5,809 nt of DNA from Bacteroidales bacterium (lineage in GTDB: Bacteria > Bacteroidota > Bacteroidia > Bacteroidales > VadinHA17). Positions 1-5,809 of the stretch are shown in pieces. A program made the position numbers and the translations under genes. Under the pieces are notes generated by a model that was not told where the DNA came from, made no database searches, and saw only the letters and a list, made by a program, of their open reading frames with translations. How positions within the stretch are numbered: position 1 is the first letter of the stretch; every line of letters begins with the position of its first letter. The stretch is taken from contig PMIG01000223.1 of NCBI GenBank assembly GCA_003157055.1, forward strand, positions 1-5,809, written 5' to 3'.

Positions 1-42
1 GTATTTTGCGCCCCTGTTTTTCAACACCTCGTACATAGGAAA

Positions 43-99
43 TCCTCCTTCGCTACAACCTTCGCCAAGGCTACGGTTGTCAAAGAAAGCTACGGAGGA
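43..99. repeat. Long imperfect palindrome just upstream of tRNA-Ser
   Basis: The segment folds back on itself around position 67/68. Paired arms are 43-48 with 94-99 (6 bp), 52-54 with 88-90, 55-60 (ACAACC) with 75-80 (GGTTGT), and 64-66 with 69-71 around an AA loop. A 7-nt bulge lies at 81-87, with a few mismatches. It is also built of short direct repeats: CCTTCGC at 47-53 and 59-65, and GCTACGG at 70-76 and 89-95. No convincing gene overlaps it. It ends 5 bp before the tRNA, so it would lie in the tRNA promoter or leader. It could be a dispersed palindromic (REP-like) repeat, but copy number elsewhere is not visible here. Confidence 0.55.
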
Positions 100-104
100 C
101 AAAG

Positions 105-193
<89 letters not shown>

Positions 194-204
194 AAAGCCA
201 AAGC

Positions 205-239
205 AAATCACCCCGCCGGTAACGGCGGGGTGATTTTTT
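205..239 (+). terminator. Strong intrinsic terminator after tRNA-Ser
   Basis: A perfect 14-bp stem pairs 205-218 with 223-236 and has a very GC-rich core (CCCCGCCG/CGGCGGGG). It is closed by the loop GTAA (219-222), which fits the stable GNRA tetraloop class. A run of six T follows (234-239), partly shared with the base of the stem. This is a textbook rho-independent terminator for the tRNA-Ser transcript. The same hairpin exists on the minus strand but without a good T tract there. Confidence 0.92.
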
Positions 240-290
240 GTTTTCAGAGTTTCCGTTCAAAGCTTGCTTTGATAAGGGAACGATGAAAAC

Positions 291-312
291 AAAAATGACC
301 CGCAAAGCGGGT
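291..312 (-). terminator. Probable minus-strand terminator downstream of the SPFH gene
   Basis: Read on the minus strand, a 6-bp stem ACCCGC-TTT-GCGGGT (312-298) is followed by CA and then five T (295-291), continuing into GTTTT. This is a compact intrinsic terminator facing transcription from the SPFH-family gene, whose stop codon lies about 140 bp upstream on that strand. It is convergent with the tRNA-Ser terminator. The assignment to the SPFH transcript is inference from orientation. Confidence 0.6.
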
Positions 313-330
313 TTGCTTTGGCTTTACTGG

Positions 331-439
331 GTGCCCTAAAAGGGATCATGAGTGAAGCGAATAATCCCTTAACACTCTATCGTGGATTTATTTTAACGTT
401 GTATTGTACCCCAAAAGGGATGACTGAAGGTAATCCCTG
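331..439. repeat. Two diverged copies of a short hairpin repeat
   Basis: Copy A (331-370) and copy B (406-439) align as GTGCCCTAAAAGGGAT and GTACCCCAAAAGGGAT, followed by a TGAAG-containing loop and then AATCCCT. Each can form a hairpin: AAGGGAT/ATCCCTT (340-346 with 364-370) and AGGGAT/ATCCCT (416-421 with 433-438). Copy B has a shorter loop. They lie in the 3' region of the minus-strand SPFH gene, with about 35 bp of unrelated sequence between them. No T tract supports a terminator at either copy. They look like a tandemly duplicated intergenic repeat. Confidence 0.5.
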
Positions 440-450
440 TCTCACCACTC

Positions 451-1347
451 TTATTTATTATCCACCATAATTGGAAGCCCCTTCCCATTAGTCATCACAA
501 TAAGCTTGGAATTGGGTGATGTGGCAATAGCTTTTATCATCTCGTACTGCAGGAGCTTGTCACTCAGTCCCGTGTTCAATATCTTCTGATAATCAGCAAT
601 ACCCTGGGCTTCAACTCTTTTCCGTTCTGCTTCCTGTCTTTCCTTCTGAAGGACAAAGGTCATTTTCTGTGCTTCCTGTTCAGCATTGATCTTTGATTCA
701 ATTGCAGCTTTCACCGATTCCGGAAGTGTAATATTCCTGACCAGAAGCTGCTCCAGAGTAAGCCCTCTTTCTTTTAAATTTGATTCAATGGCCGAAAATA
801 TCTTGGCCTGGAATTCATCCCTCTTTGATGAAAATAAGGAGACTGCATCATAATAAACAGCGTTATTCCTTATCATCGTTCTGCAGACAGGGCGAACTAT
901 CACATTCCGGTAATCTGTTCCGACCTCTTTAAGTATCCGTGGCGCTTCTGCAGGAATGACCTTATATAAAACGGTTAGATCAACAATTACCTCCAATCCG
1001 TCAGCTGACAAAACGCGTATGGCATCGTCTCCCTGCTGAGCACCTTCATCACGTACGCCCGACATTGTATAGTTTTCTGTTTTGATGTCGAACATGACTA
1101 CTTTGACCAAAGGATTAATAATGTTAAGCCCGCTCTCAAGCGTGTTATTGCTTACTTTCCCAAAAAGCTTTTGAACGCCAACCGTTCCCGGCTCAACCTG
1201 TACGACAGATGCAATGAAAAGCAATATGAGAAAAATGAAAATCGCAGCAATCCTGATTTTAGATCTCTGAGTATAAAGATTGGGAACTGTTCTGGCTGCA
1301 ACGAATGCAACAATAATAACTATGATACCTATAATTATTAATTCCAT
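451..1347 (-). CDS. Prohibitin/SPFH (band 7) family membrane protein
   Basis: This 298-residue member of the SPFH superfamily (stomatin, prohibitin, flotillin, HflK/C) belongs to a group that forms oligomeric membrane scaffolds, in some cases controlling the FtsH protease. Two hydrophobic segments, about residues 3-18 and 33-49, flank a basic loop (R19, R28, K30, R32). By the positive-inside rule the loop is cytoplasmic and the SPFH domain extracytoplasmic, as in HflC; this topology is inferred. The SPFH domain begins with VQVEPGTVGVQKLFGKV (49-65) and runs to about 215. A charged helix at about 212-255 (SVKAAIESKINAEQEAQK, then RQEAERKRVEAQG) is the prohibitin-type coiled coil. The C-terminus GLPIMVDNK is also family-like. 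The ATG at 1345-1347 directly precedes the first TM and follows an A/T-rich leader without Shine-Dalgarno. It is 107 bp downstream of the GH53 gene on the same strand. No ftsH, nfeD or second SPFH gene is adjacent. Family assignment is firm; the specific function is unknown. Confidence 0.9.
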   Translation of the reverse strand: MELIIIGIIVIIVAFVAARTVPNLYTQRSKIRIAAIFIFLILLFIASVVQVEPGTVGVQKLFGKVSNNTLESGLNIINPLVKVVMFDIKTENYTMSGVRDEGAQQGDDAIRVLSADGLEVIVDLTVLYKVIPAEAPRILKEVGTDYRNVIVRPVCRTMIRNNAVYYDAVSLFSSKRDEFQAKIFSAIESNLKERGLTLEQLLVRNITLPESVKAAIESKINAEQEAQKMTFVLQKERQEAERKRVEAQGIADYQKILNTGLSDKLLQYEMIKAIATSPNSKLIVMTNGKGLPIMVDNK

Positions 1348-1454
1348 GATAAAATTGTTTTTAAAATATAAAAAAATTGCGTGATATTTAGTACTAAGGT
1401 AATCAGAATAATAAACATTTCGACCAGGCTAATGCCAGTTATATAAAAAACCTG

Positions 1455-2885
1455 CTACTGATTGTGTAAATATTGTTTGCTTATCTCATCATAACCTGCA
1501 AGCTCCTTTGTGGGATTACCTGTTTTGTCGAAGAAGCTGTTTATAGACTCCCAGATAAAAGTACCCTCTCCCCTGTTGTCGGGCAGACTGAACACAATAT
1601 CATGAACTTCTTTTTTGAATTGTGAATACTCTACCACATTCAGATCTTTATTATATCTCACGGCCAGGTCGTTAAGGTTCGATTTCAGATCATCGAGAGT
1701 TCCATGCCACCTGGGATAATAAGATAATCCGATCATATCAAAGTCGACTCCCCTGGAAATCATATTGTCGAGCCAGAAAGTAGCTTCCCTGTTCTGTCCT
1801 CCGAGGGCCAGATGCATCATAATAACTATCGATGGGTCGATTTCCCTCACTCCCTCGACTCCTGCTTTTAGCAGTTCAGCAAGGTTGTCAAGGTTTGATA
1901 TGTGACCGTCAGGCCAGAGCATGCCATGGTTTATTTCATTGCCTACCTGTACCATTTCCGGAAGTGTCCCCTGGTCCCTGAGCGCAATCAGTACCCGTTT
2001 TGTGTATGCCTTCAATGAATCCTTAAGCAAATTGAAATCAAGATCCTTCCAGGCCAGCGGCTTGTTTTGCTGCTGCGGGTCAGCCCAGTAGTCGCTGTAA
2101 TGAAAATTCAACAGAAGCTTCATCCCGTATTTTTTTGCCCTGGCTGCCATCTGTTTTGTGTACTCCAGACCGCAGAAGCCTGTTATAGGTGAATATCCCT
2201 TTTCATTTTCGGGATTGACGAAAACTCGCAGGCGGATATAGTTGAAACCATGATCGGCCAGAATTTTGATCAGATCTTTCTCTTCGCCGTTTTCATAGAA
2301 TTTCATGCCGCGCGACTCCATCTGAGGCAGAAAAGAAATATCAGCTCCGATACTTCTCCCAATCTTTTTTGTGAAAGGCTTAATCTGTTCTTTTGAAGGT
2401 TTCAGAAGTTTGACGTCAGGATTGATTGTATGGATTTCATGTGACCCTGGCCAGATAGAGTCGGATTTCACTTCAACTTTTATCTTATCAGGCCTGGTCC
2501 CTGCCTGAAAAATAAACGTACAAGATCCTTCAACTATTTTTGATGACCATACTTTTGTGCTATTTTCAGATTTAACCAATAATACCGGGATGCCATTTTT
2601 TGTCCCGGCAATTATCGCATCTCCTGTTACAGATATAGTTACTGGAACATTGGCGGTCGTTATTTCCCTGCCAGCGCTGTCGACTACACAGGCCCGTATA
2701 AGAGTCCGGTCCTTCCCGTCAGCAAGCATTGTTGTAGTGTAAGTTGTCATGACTACACCAACCGGCTTGCCGGTGGAAGTCTGACAGACAGATGCAAATT
2801 CCGATACTCCTTTATTCTTCCCAACTCTGCCGCATTGAGGAAACAGGGCTGCTGCAACTAATACAAGTAAAACTGATCTTTTCAT
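1455..2885 (-). CDS. GH53 arabinogalactan endo-beta-1,4-galactanase, secreted, with N-terminal Ig-like domain
   Basis: This enzyme is predicted to hydrolyse beta-1,4-galactan side chains of pectin, outside the cytoplasm. From the ATG at 2885 it has 476 residues. The signal peptide MKRSVLLVLVAAALFPQ is followed by C18, so it may be a lipoprotein, although PQ before the Cys is a poor lipobox. An in-frame ATG at 2906 would add seven acidic residues; I prefer 2885 because it gives a normal n-region. Residues of about 43-153 form an Ig-like or invasin-like beta domain (LADGKDRTLIRACVVDSAGR), like the last domain of GH2 enzymes. The GH53 catalytic barrel (about 178-476) shows GADISFLPQME, YIRLRVFVNP, LLLNFHYSDYWADP, VQVGNEINHGMLWP with probable acid/base E317, and VVEYS with probable nucleophile E419. 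The catalytic domain is complete, though slightly compact. No SusC/D or sugar-regulator gene is beside it. It diverges from the 188-residue gene at 3039. Confidence 0.92.
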   Translation of the reverse strand: MKRSVLLVLVAAALFPQCGRVGKNKGVSEFASVCQTSTGKPVGVVMTTYTTTMLADGKDRTLIRACVVDSAGREITTANVPVTISVTGDAIIAGTKNGIPVLLVKSENSTKVWSSKIVEGSCTFIFQAGTRPDKIKVEVKSDSIWPGSHEIHTINPDVKLLKPSKEQIKPFTKKIGRSIGADISFLPQMESRGMKFYENGEEKDLIKILADHGFNYIRLRVFVNPENEKGYSPITGFCGLEYTKQMAARAKKYGMKLLLNFHYSDYWADPQQQNKPLAWKDLDFNLLKDSLKAYTKRVLIALRDQGTLPEMVQVGNEINHGMLWPDGHISNLDNLAELLKAGVEGVREIDPSIVIMMHLALGGQNREATFWLDNMISRGVDFDMIGLSYYPRWHGTLDDLKSNLNDLAVRYNKDLNVVEYSQFKKEVHDIVFSLPDNRGEGTFIWESINSFFDKTGNPTKELAGYDEISKQYLHNQ

Positions 2886-3038
2886 TTCAGGTATATTAAA
2901 TTCCATTTTAAACAGGTTCGCATTTTAATTATCAATGTTTCAGATCATAAAGTTATAAGATTCCCGGTATCAGTTCATTTATGACGGGCATATTGTTTTT
3001 TCCTGATTTTTTTCCGAACTTTTCACTTTAGATGGCTA

Positions 3039-3605
3039 ATGAAAATCAAGAACGATATTCCTGAACCATTTCAGTTCAACCCTCTGAAGCATCATCTATC
3101 TTTTATTAAAGAGTTTATCTCTTTCAGATTATCAGATGAAAAAACACCTGAAATAACTAACCTGGTCAAAGAGCTTAAGCATATCGGTACATCTGTCATG
3201 GATATTTATACAGGTTCACTGAACGTCATTAAAATAATTGATGAAGTGAGTTTCTTTCTTAAATCAAATAATCTTGGAAATGAGTCAAACTATTCCGGGT
3301 GGACAGGGAAAAACTTTAATGATTTCAGGATAATCAGCTTGTCAGATAATTCTCAATGGATGTTGAAATATCATGATGACAGAACCAGGTATGTGCATCT
3401 GTTCCCTGCAAGAACGAGTCCGCATTCTTTCAGGGTAAAGGCCAACACCCTTAAATCAGCTATAATGTACAATATATTAATTGGTAAAAATTATATTTCA
3501 GGAAAGGACCTGAATCGCGTCAGGGAGATTCAGGGTTTATCTCCCGTAAAAGACACAACTGACGTAGAAGCAATAACAGAAATGATCGAAATTCTGAGAG
3601 TTTGA
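3039..3605 (+). CDS. Conserved-looking hypothetical protein, 188 aa
   Basis: I do not recognise a functional family. The protein starts MKIKNDIPEPFQFNPLKHHL and has no signal peptide or membrane segment, so it is probably cytoplasmic. The N-terminal half (about 15-75) is mainly helical in character (FIKEFISF, ITNLVKELKHIG, VIKIIDEVSFFLK). A middle section (about 88-130) looks beta-rich and aromatic (FRIISLSDNSQWMLKYHDD, RYVHLFPARTSPHSFRVK). The C-terminus (about 137-188) is helical and charged and ends EMIEILRV. Composition matches its neighbours, with normal coding character and a single intact frame. The ATG at 3039 is the first in frame and has no Shine-Dalgarno, as expected here; an ATG at 3032 is out of frame and stops within ten codons. 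It diverges from the GH53 gene across about 150 bp and stands alone on its strand. No clear terminator follows; only weak AGAA/TTCT pairing is visible at 3631-3645. Confidence 0.75.
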   Translation: MKIKNDIPEPFQFNPLKHHLSFIKEFISFRLSDEKTPEITNLVKELKHIGTSVMDIYTGSLNVIKIIDEVSFFLKSNNLGNESNYSGWTGKNFNDFRIISLSDNSQWMLKYHDDRTRYVHLFPARTSPHSFRVKANTLKSAIMYNILIGKNYISGKDLNRVREIQGLSPVKDTTDVEAITEMIEILRV

Positions 3606-3747
3606 ATCTGCTATCAAGCTTTTATCTTTAAGAATCTGTGGTTCTAAATTTTAAAATGCCCGCTTCACTCACTCGGTTCGAACTCACCAGCCCTTCGTTT
3701 TAGTTTCTCTTGCTAACTTTTTACCTTTGCCTTTTGCTTTTAAACTT

Positions 3748-3773
3748 AAGAAGGCGCTATAAAGCGCCTTCTT
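3748..3773 (-). terminator. Terminator hairpin of tRNA-Arg
   Basis: A perfect 11-bp stem AAGAAGGCGCT (3748-3758) and AGCGCCTTCTT (3763-3773) closes a 4-nt loop. On the minus strand it begins 2 nt after the tRNA-Arg discriminator base and is followed by AAG and TTT, a weak T tract. Its position makes it the likely end of the tRNA transcript, possibly also helping to mark the tRNA 3' end for processing. Confidence 0.75.
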
Positions 3774-3774
3774 G

Positions 3775-3847
3775 TGATCCCGGAGAGACTCGAACTCTCA
3801 ACCAACAGAACCGGAATCTGCCATTCTATCCATTGAACTACGGGACC
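3775..3847 (-). tRNA. tRNA-Arg (anticodon CCG)
   Basis: This 73-nt tRNA decodes the arginine codon CGG. On the minus strand the acceptor stem GGTCCCG (3847-3841) pairs with CGGGATC (3782-3776), including one G-T wobble, followed by discriminator A (3775). The anticodon stem GCAGA/TCTGT encloses loop TTCCGGT with anticodon CCG (complement of 3812-3814). The T arm is GAGAG, TTCGAGT, CTCTC. CCA is not encoded. A hairpin terminator follows immediately and a Bacteroidetes-like promoter lies just upstream, so the gene is probably transcribed alone. Confidence 0.96.
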
Positions 3848-3857
3848 GATTTCGTTG

Positions 3858-3889
3858 TAAAATTAACATCAATAACCGGGTTTTACAAA
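3858..3889 (-). promoter_or_regulatory. Candidate Bacteroidetes-type promoter for tRNA-Arg
   Basis: On the minus strand TTTG (complement of 3886-3889) is followed after exactly 20 nt by TAATTTTA (complement of 3858-3865). This matches the known Bacteroidetes -33/-7 pattern TTTG and TAnnTTTG with one mismatch (final A for G). Initiation a few bases downstream would give a leader of only a few nucleotides before the mature tRNA starts at 3847. This is a motif match only, supported by its position. Confidence 0.5.
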
Positions 3890-4020
3890 TTTCCTTAACC
3901 TCTACGAGGTAATTAAATATTTAAATATCGAACGCACCTACCATTCCCTATGCCCTACTGGCAAAGATCCTGCAAATTATCGATTTCCGGATTTAAATAT
4001 CGCATAGCTGTTAAGGAAAT
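3889..4020. repeat. Inverted and direct repeats in the tRNA-Arg/leuS intergenic region
   Basis: The 316-bp gap between tRNA-Arg and leuS (3848-4163) holds no convincing gene. It contains a perfect 11-bp inverted repeat, ATTTCCTTAAC at 3889-3899 and GTTAAGGAAAT at 4010-4020. It also contains a perfect 12-bp direct repeat, ATTTAAATATCG at 3919-3930 and 3991-4002, spaced 72 bp. Further right, 4025-4029 (ACAGG) can pair with 4054-4058 (CCTGT) around an inner TTCA/TGAA hairpin (4030-4042). The repeats might bound a small non-autonomous element or be part of the leuS leader; I see no known riboswitch or T-box signature. Confidence 0.45.
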
Positions 4021-4163
4021 GTAGACAGGTTCATCCGGTGAATGCGTGATTTCCCTGTAGGGGATAAGGAAGTAGTCATCATAATATAAATTATTGCCAA
4101 AGATTTTCTATTTTCGCAGACCGAATAACCGGCTTCCAGCTGATTAAAAATAAAAGATTGAAA

Positions 4164-5809
4164 ATGGATTATAATTTTACGGAAATAGAAAAAAAATGGC
4201 AGAAATACTGGGAGGAAAACAAGACTTTTAAAACCTCTGATGATTTTAATAATCCAAAGAAATGCTACGTCCTCGATATGTTCCCATACCCTTCCGGGGC
4301 AGGACTACATGTCGGCCACCCCGAAGGCTATACGGCAACTGATATTTACAGCAGGTACAAAAGAATGAAGGGATATAATGTCCTGCATCCCATGGGCTGG
4401 GATGCATTTGGCCTTCCTGCCGAGCAATTTGCAATTCAGACCGGAACCCATCCTTCCATAACGACAAAAAACAATTGCGATACTTTTCGCCGTCAGATAA
4501 AAGAACTCGGTCTAAGCTACGACTGGGATAAAGAGATCAATACGACCGATCCGAAATACTTCAAATGGACTCAGTGGATATTTATCAGGTTGTATAATAC
4601 ATGGTTCGATGAATCAATACAGAAAGGGAGACCGATATCTGAGCTGAAGGTACCTGAAGAAGTCAGTAATCTGGGCAAAAAGGAGATTACAAAGTATATT
4701 GATTCAAAGCGCCTTGCATATTATGATAACGCAATGGTATGGTGGTGTCCGAACTGCAGGATAGTTTGCGCAAATGAAGAGGTTCTTTTTGATGGTTCAC
4801 ATGAGAAGTGCGGAAACAGGGTTGAAAAGAAAAATCTGAAGCAGTGGATGCTCCGTATACCTCTTTATGCCGAAAGGTTGCTAAAGGGGATAGAAGGACT
4901 AGACTGGCCGGAAGGGATCAAGGACATGCAACGCAACTGGATTGGCCGTTCAACCGGAGCAGAAGTAGATTTCAGGATTGACGGCTTGAACGAGAAACTG
5001 ACAGTTTTCACCACCAGACCTGATACACTGTTCGGGGCAACCTATATGGTTATTGCTCCTGAACACTCCCTTACAGGGATCATTACCAACGATGAAAAAA
5101 GAAAAGCTGTTGATGATTACATAAAAGCCGCATCGCTGAAATCGGACCTTGATCGTACCGACCTGGCAAAAGATAAAACAGGCGTCTTCACGGGAGGATA
5201 TGCCATTAATCCTGTAAACCACAAAAAAATACCAATCTGGGTTGCTGATTATGTCCTGACAGGATATGGCACAGGCGCAATTATGGCTGTTCCGGCCCAT
5301 GATACACGTGACTTTGAATTTGCCGAAAAATTCGGCCTGCCGATAATCTGCATTCAGGATCCTGACGTTCCTGATCCTGAGCAGAAAAAAAGAATCATAG
5401 CAGGTAAAGAGTGCTGGACTGAAGATGGTAAATATATCAATTCATCCGATAAATCGACGGGAATTGATATTAACGGGCTGAATAAGGAAGCGGGCATTAA
5501 TAAGATCATTTCTTGGCTTGAAAAAGAAAGTATTGGCAGGGAGAAAGTGAACTACAAGCTACGCGACTGGCTCTTCAGCAGGCAGAGATACTGGGGCGAA
5601 CCATTCCCCATTATTCACTGGGATGACGGCGAGATAACCCTTATTGATGAAGACCAACTGCCACTGGAATTGCCTGAGCTTGAAAAATACCTCCCTGGAG
5701 AGAGCGGAGAATCGCCGCTTGCAAATGCGACAGAATGGCTCAATGTAACCGATAAATCCGGAAGGAAGGGAAGGAGGGAGACAAACACTATGCCGCAATG
5801 GGCAGGTTC
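4164..5809 (+). CDS. leuS: Leucyl-tRNA synthetase (LeuRS), 5' part, cut by window end
   Basis: This class I synthetase attaches leucine to tRNA-Leu in the cytoplasm and edits mischarged tRNA. About 548 codons are visible, in one uninterrupted frame. Full-length bacterial enzymes are roughly 800-950 residues, so the KMSKS loop and the tRNA-binding C-terminus lie beyond the window. The N-terminus [18 protein letters not shown] is typical. The ATP-binding HIGH motif is HVGH (49-52), within [20 protein letters not shown] zinc-module motif CPNC occurs at 195-198. The CP1 editing domain carries TTRPDT (283-288) and [15 protein letters not shown] (369-383), whose Asp380 lies in the conserved editing site. 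[15 protein letters not shown] starts at 466, and the sequence breaks off in MPQWAG (543-548). The ATG at 4164 follows an A/T-rich leader lacking Shine-Dalgarno, as for the other genes here. It is preceded by a 316-bp repeat-bearing gap and shares its strand with no close upstream gene. Confidence 0.98.
   Translation, partial: MDYNFTEIEKKWQKYWEENKTFKTSDDFNNPKKCYVLDMFPYPSGAGLHVGHPEGYTATDIYSRYKRMKGYNVLHPMGWDAFGLPAEQFAIQTGTHPSITTKNNCDTFRRQIKELGLSYDWDKEINTTDPKYFKWTQWIFIRLYNTWFDESIQKGRPISELKVPEEVSNLGKKEITKYIDSKRLAYYDNAMVWWCPNCRIVCANEEVLFDGSHEKCGNRVEKKNLKQWMLRIPLYAERLLKGIEGLDWPEGIKDMQRNWIGRSTGAEVDFRIDGLNEKLTVFTTRPDTLFGATYMVIAPEHSLTGIITNDEKRKAVDDYIKAASLKSDLDRTDLAKDKTGVFTGGYAINPVNHKKIPIWVADYVLTGYGTGAIMAVPAHDTRDFEFAEKFGLPIICIQDPDVPDPEQKKRIIAGKECWTEDGKYINSSDKSTGIDINGLNKEAGINKIISWLEKESIGREKVNYKLRDWLFSRQRYWGEPFPIIHWDDGEITLIDEDQLPLELPELEKYLPGESGESPLANATEWLNVTDKSGRKGRRETNTMPQWAG

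Larger units (their letters stand above)
194..325. repeat. 132-bp nested inverted-repeat element abutting tRNA-Ser
   Basis: The outer ends are perfect 14-bp inverted repeats: AAAGCCAAAGCAAA at 194-207 and TTTGCTTTGGCTTT at 312-325. Inside are three further self-complementary units: the terminator hairpin (core 208-233), a 12-bp inverted repeat TTTTTGTTTTCA (235-246) with TGAAAACAAAAA (284-295), which encloses a smaller palindrome at 257-272, and the hairpin ACCCGC-AAA-GCGGGT (298-312). Together they could form a multi-branched cruciform or RNA junction. The outer arm shares 205-207 with the base of the terminator stem, so the two pairings are partly exclusive. No obvious target-site duplication flanks the element and it encodes no protein. 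It may be a MITE-like or REP-like element, or simply a pair of convergent terminators. Confidence 0.6.

Noticed and set aside
1348..1454. Terminator between the GH53 and SPFH genes
   Set aside because: There is a T run just after the GH53 stop, but the nearby pairing (GGC/GCC) is only 3 bp, so no credible hairpin; read-through into the SPFH gene cannot be excluded.
2557..2742. Plus-strand reading frame of 61 codons inside the GH53 gene
   Set aside because: It lies wholly opposite the well-supported GH53 coding sequence and has no independent protein features.
2948..2979. Possible GH53 promoter (TAACTTTA on the minus strand at 2955-2948)
   Set aside because: The -7-like box has one mismatch, but the -33 position reads AATG, only two matches to TTTG.
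3710..3898. Plus-strand reading frame of 62 codons over tRNA-Arg
   Set aside because: It runs through the antisense of the tRNA and its terminator; the PGETRTLNQQNRNLPFYPLNYGT string is just the antisense tRNA translated.
3950..4024. 24-codon plus-strand reading frame as a possible leuS leader peptide
   Set aside because: It contains only one leucine codon and has no adjacent terminator/antiterminator pair, so there is no support for attenuation.
4094..4116. Possible leuS promoter (TATTTTCG at 4109-4116)
   Set aside because: The box has one mismatch to TAnnTTTG, but no TTTG-like element lies at the expected distance of about 20 nt; the TTG at 4094 is too close.
4246..5798. Three minus-strand reading frames (4246-4467, 4950-5300, 5559-5798) opposite leuS
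   Set aside because: leuS is intact and unmistakable on the plus strand here; these are shadow frames.

Overview
The window looks like ordinary chromosomal DNA from a member of the Bacteroidota, probably Bacteroidales or Marinilabiliales. Several signs agree. Start codons follow A/T-rich leaders with no Shine-Dalgarno motif. Both tRNA genes lack an encoded CCA end. A TTTG-N20-TAATTTTA promoter-like pair, close to the Bacteroidetes consensus, lies just upstream of one tRNA. The GH53 enzyme and LeuRS sequences also have a Bacteroidetes character. This placement is inference from sequence character, not from a database search.

Layout. Positions 1-450 hold a tRNA-Ser(GGA) gene in a run of non-coding DNA unusually rich in inverted repeats. 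A long imperfect palindrome lies just upstream of it. A strong intrinsic terminator sits inside a 132-bp nested inverted-repeat element just downstream, and two related short hairpins follow. From 451 to about 2906 two genes lie on the minus strand: a two-TM prohibitin/SPFH-family membrane protein and, upstream of it, a secreted (possibly lipoprotein) GH53 endo-beta-1,4-galactanase with an N-terminal Ig-like domain. A 188-residue protein of unknown function diverges from the GH53 gene on the plus strand (3039-3605). A minus-strand tRNA-Arg(CCG) with its own promoter and terminator follows (3748-3889). A 316-bp repeat-bearing intergenic region then leads into leuS (leucyl-tRNA synthetase), which starts at 4164 and runs off the right end with about 548 codons visible.

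The genes do not form an obvious pathway. Two tRNAs and an aminoacyl-tRNA synthetase are housekeeping translation functions. The GH53 enzyme degrades pectic galactan side chains but has no SusC/SusD pair or other glycoside hydrolase beside it here. The SPFH protein is a general membrane scaffold. I see no defence system, CRISPR array, integrase, transposase or other clear mobile gene. The least explained material is the non-coding DNA around tRNA-Ser, the repeats upstream of leuS, and the orphan 188-residue protein.
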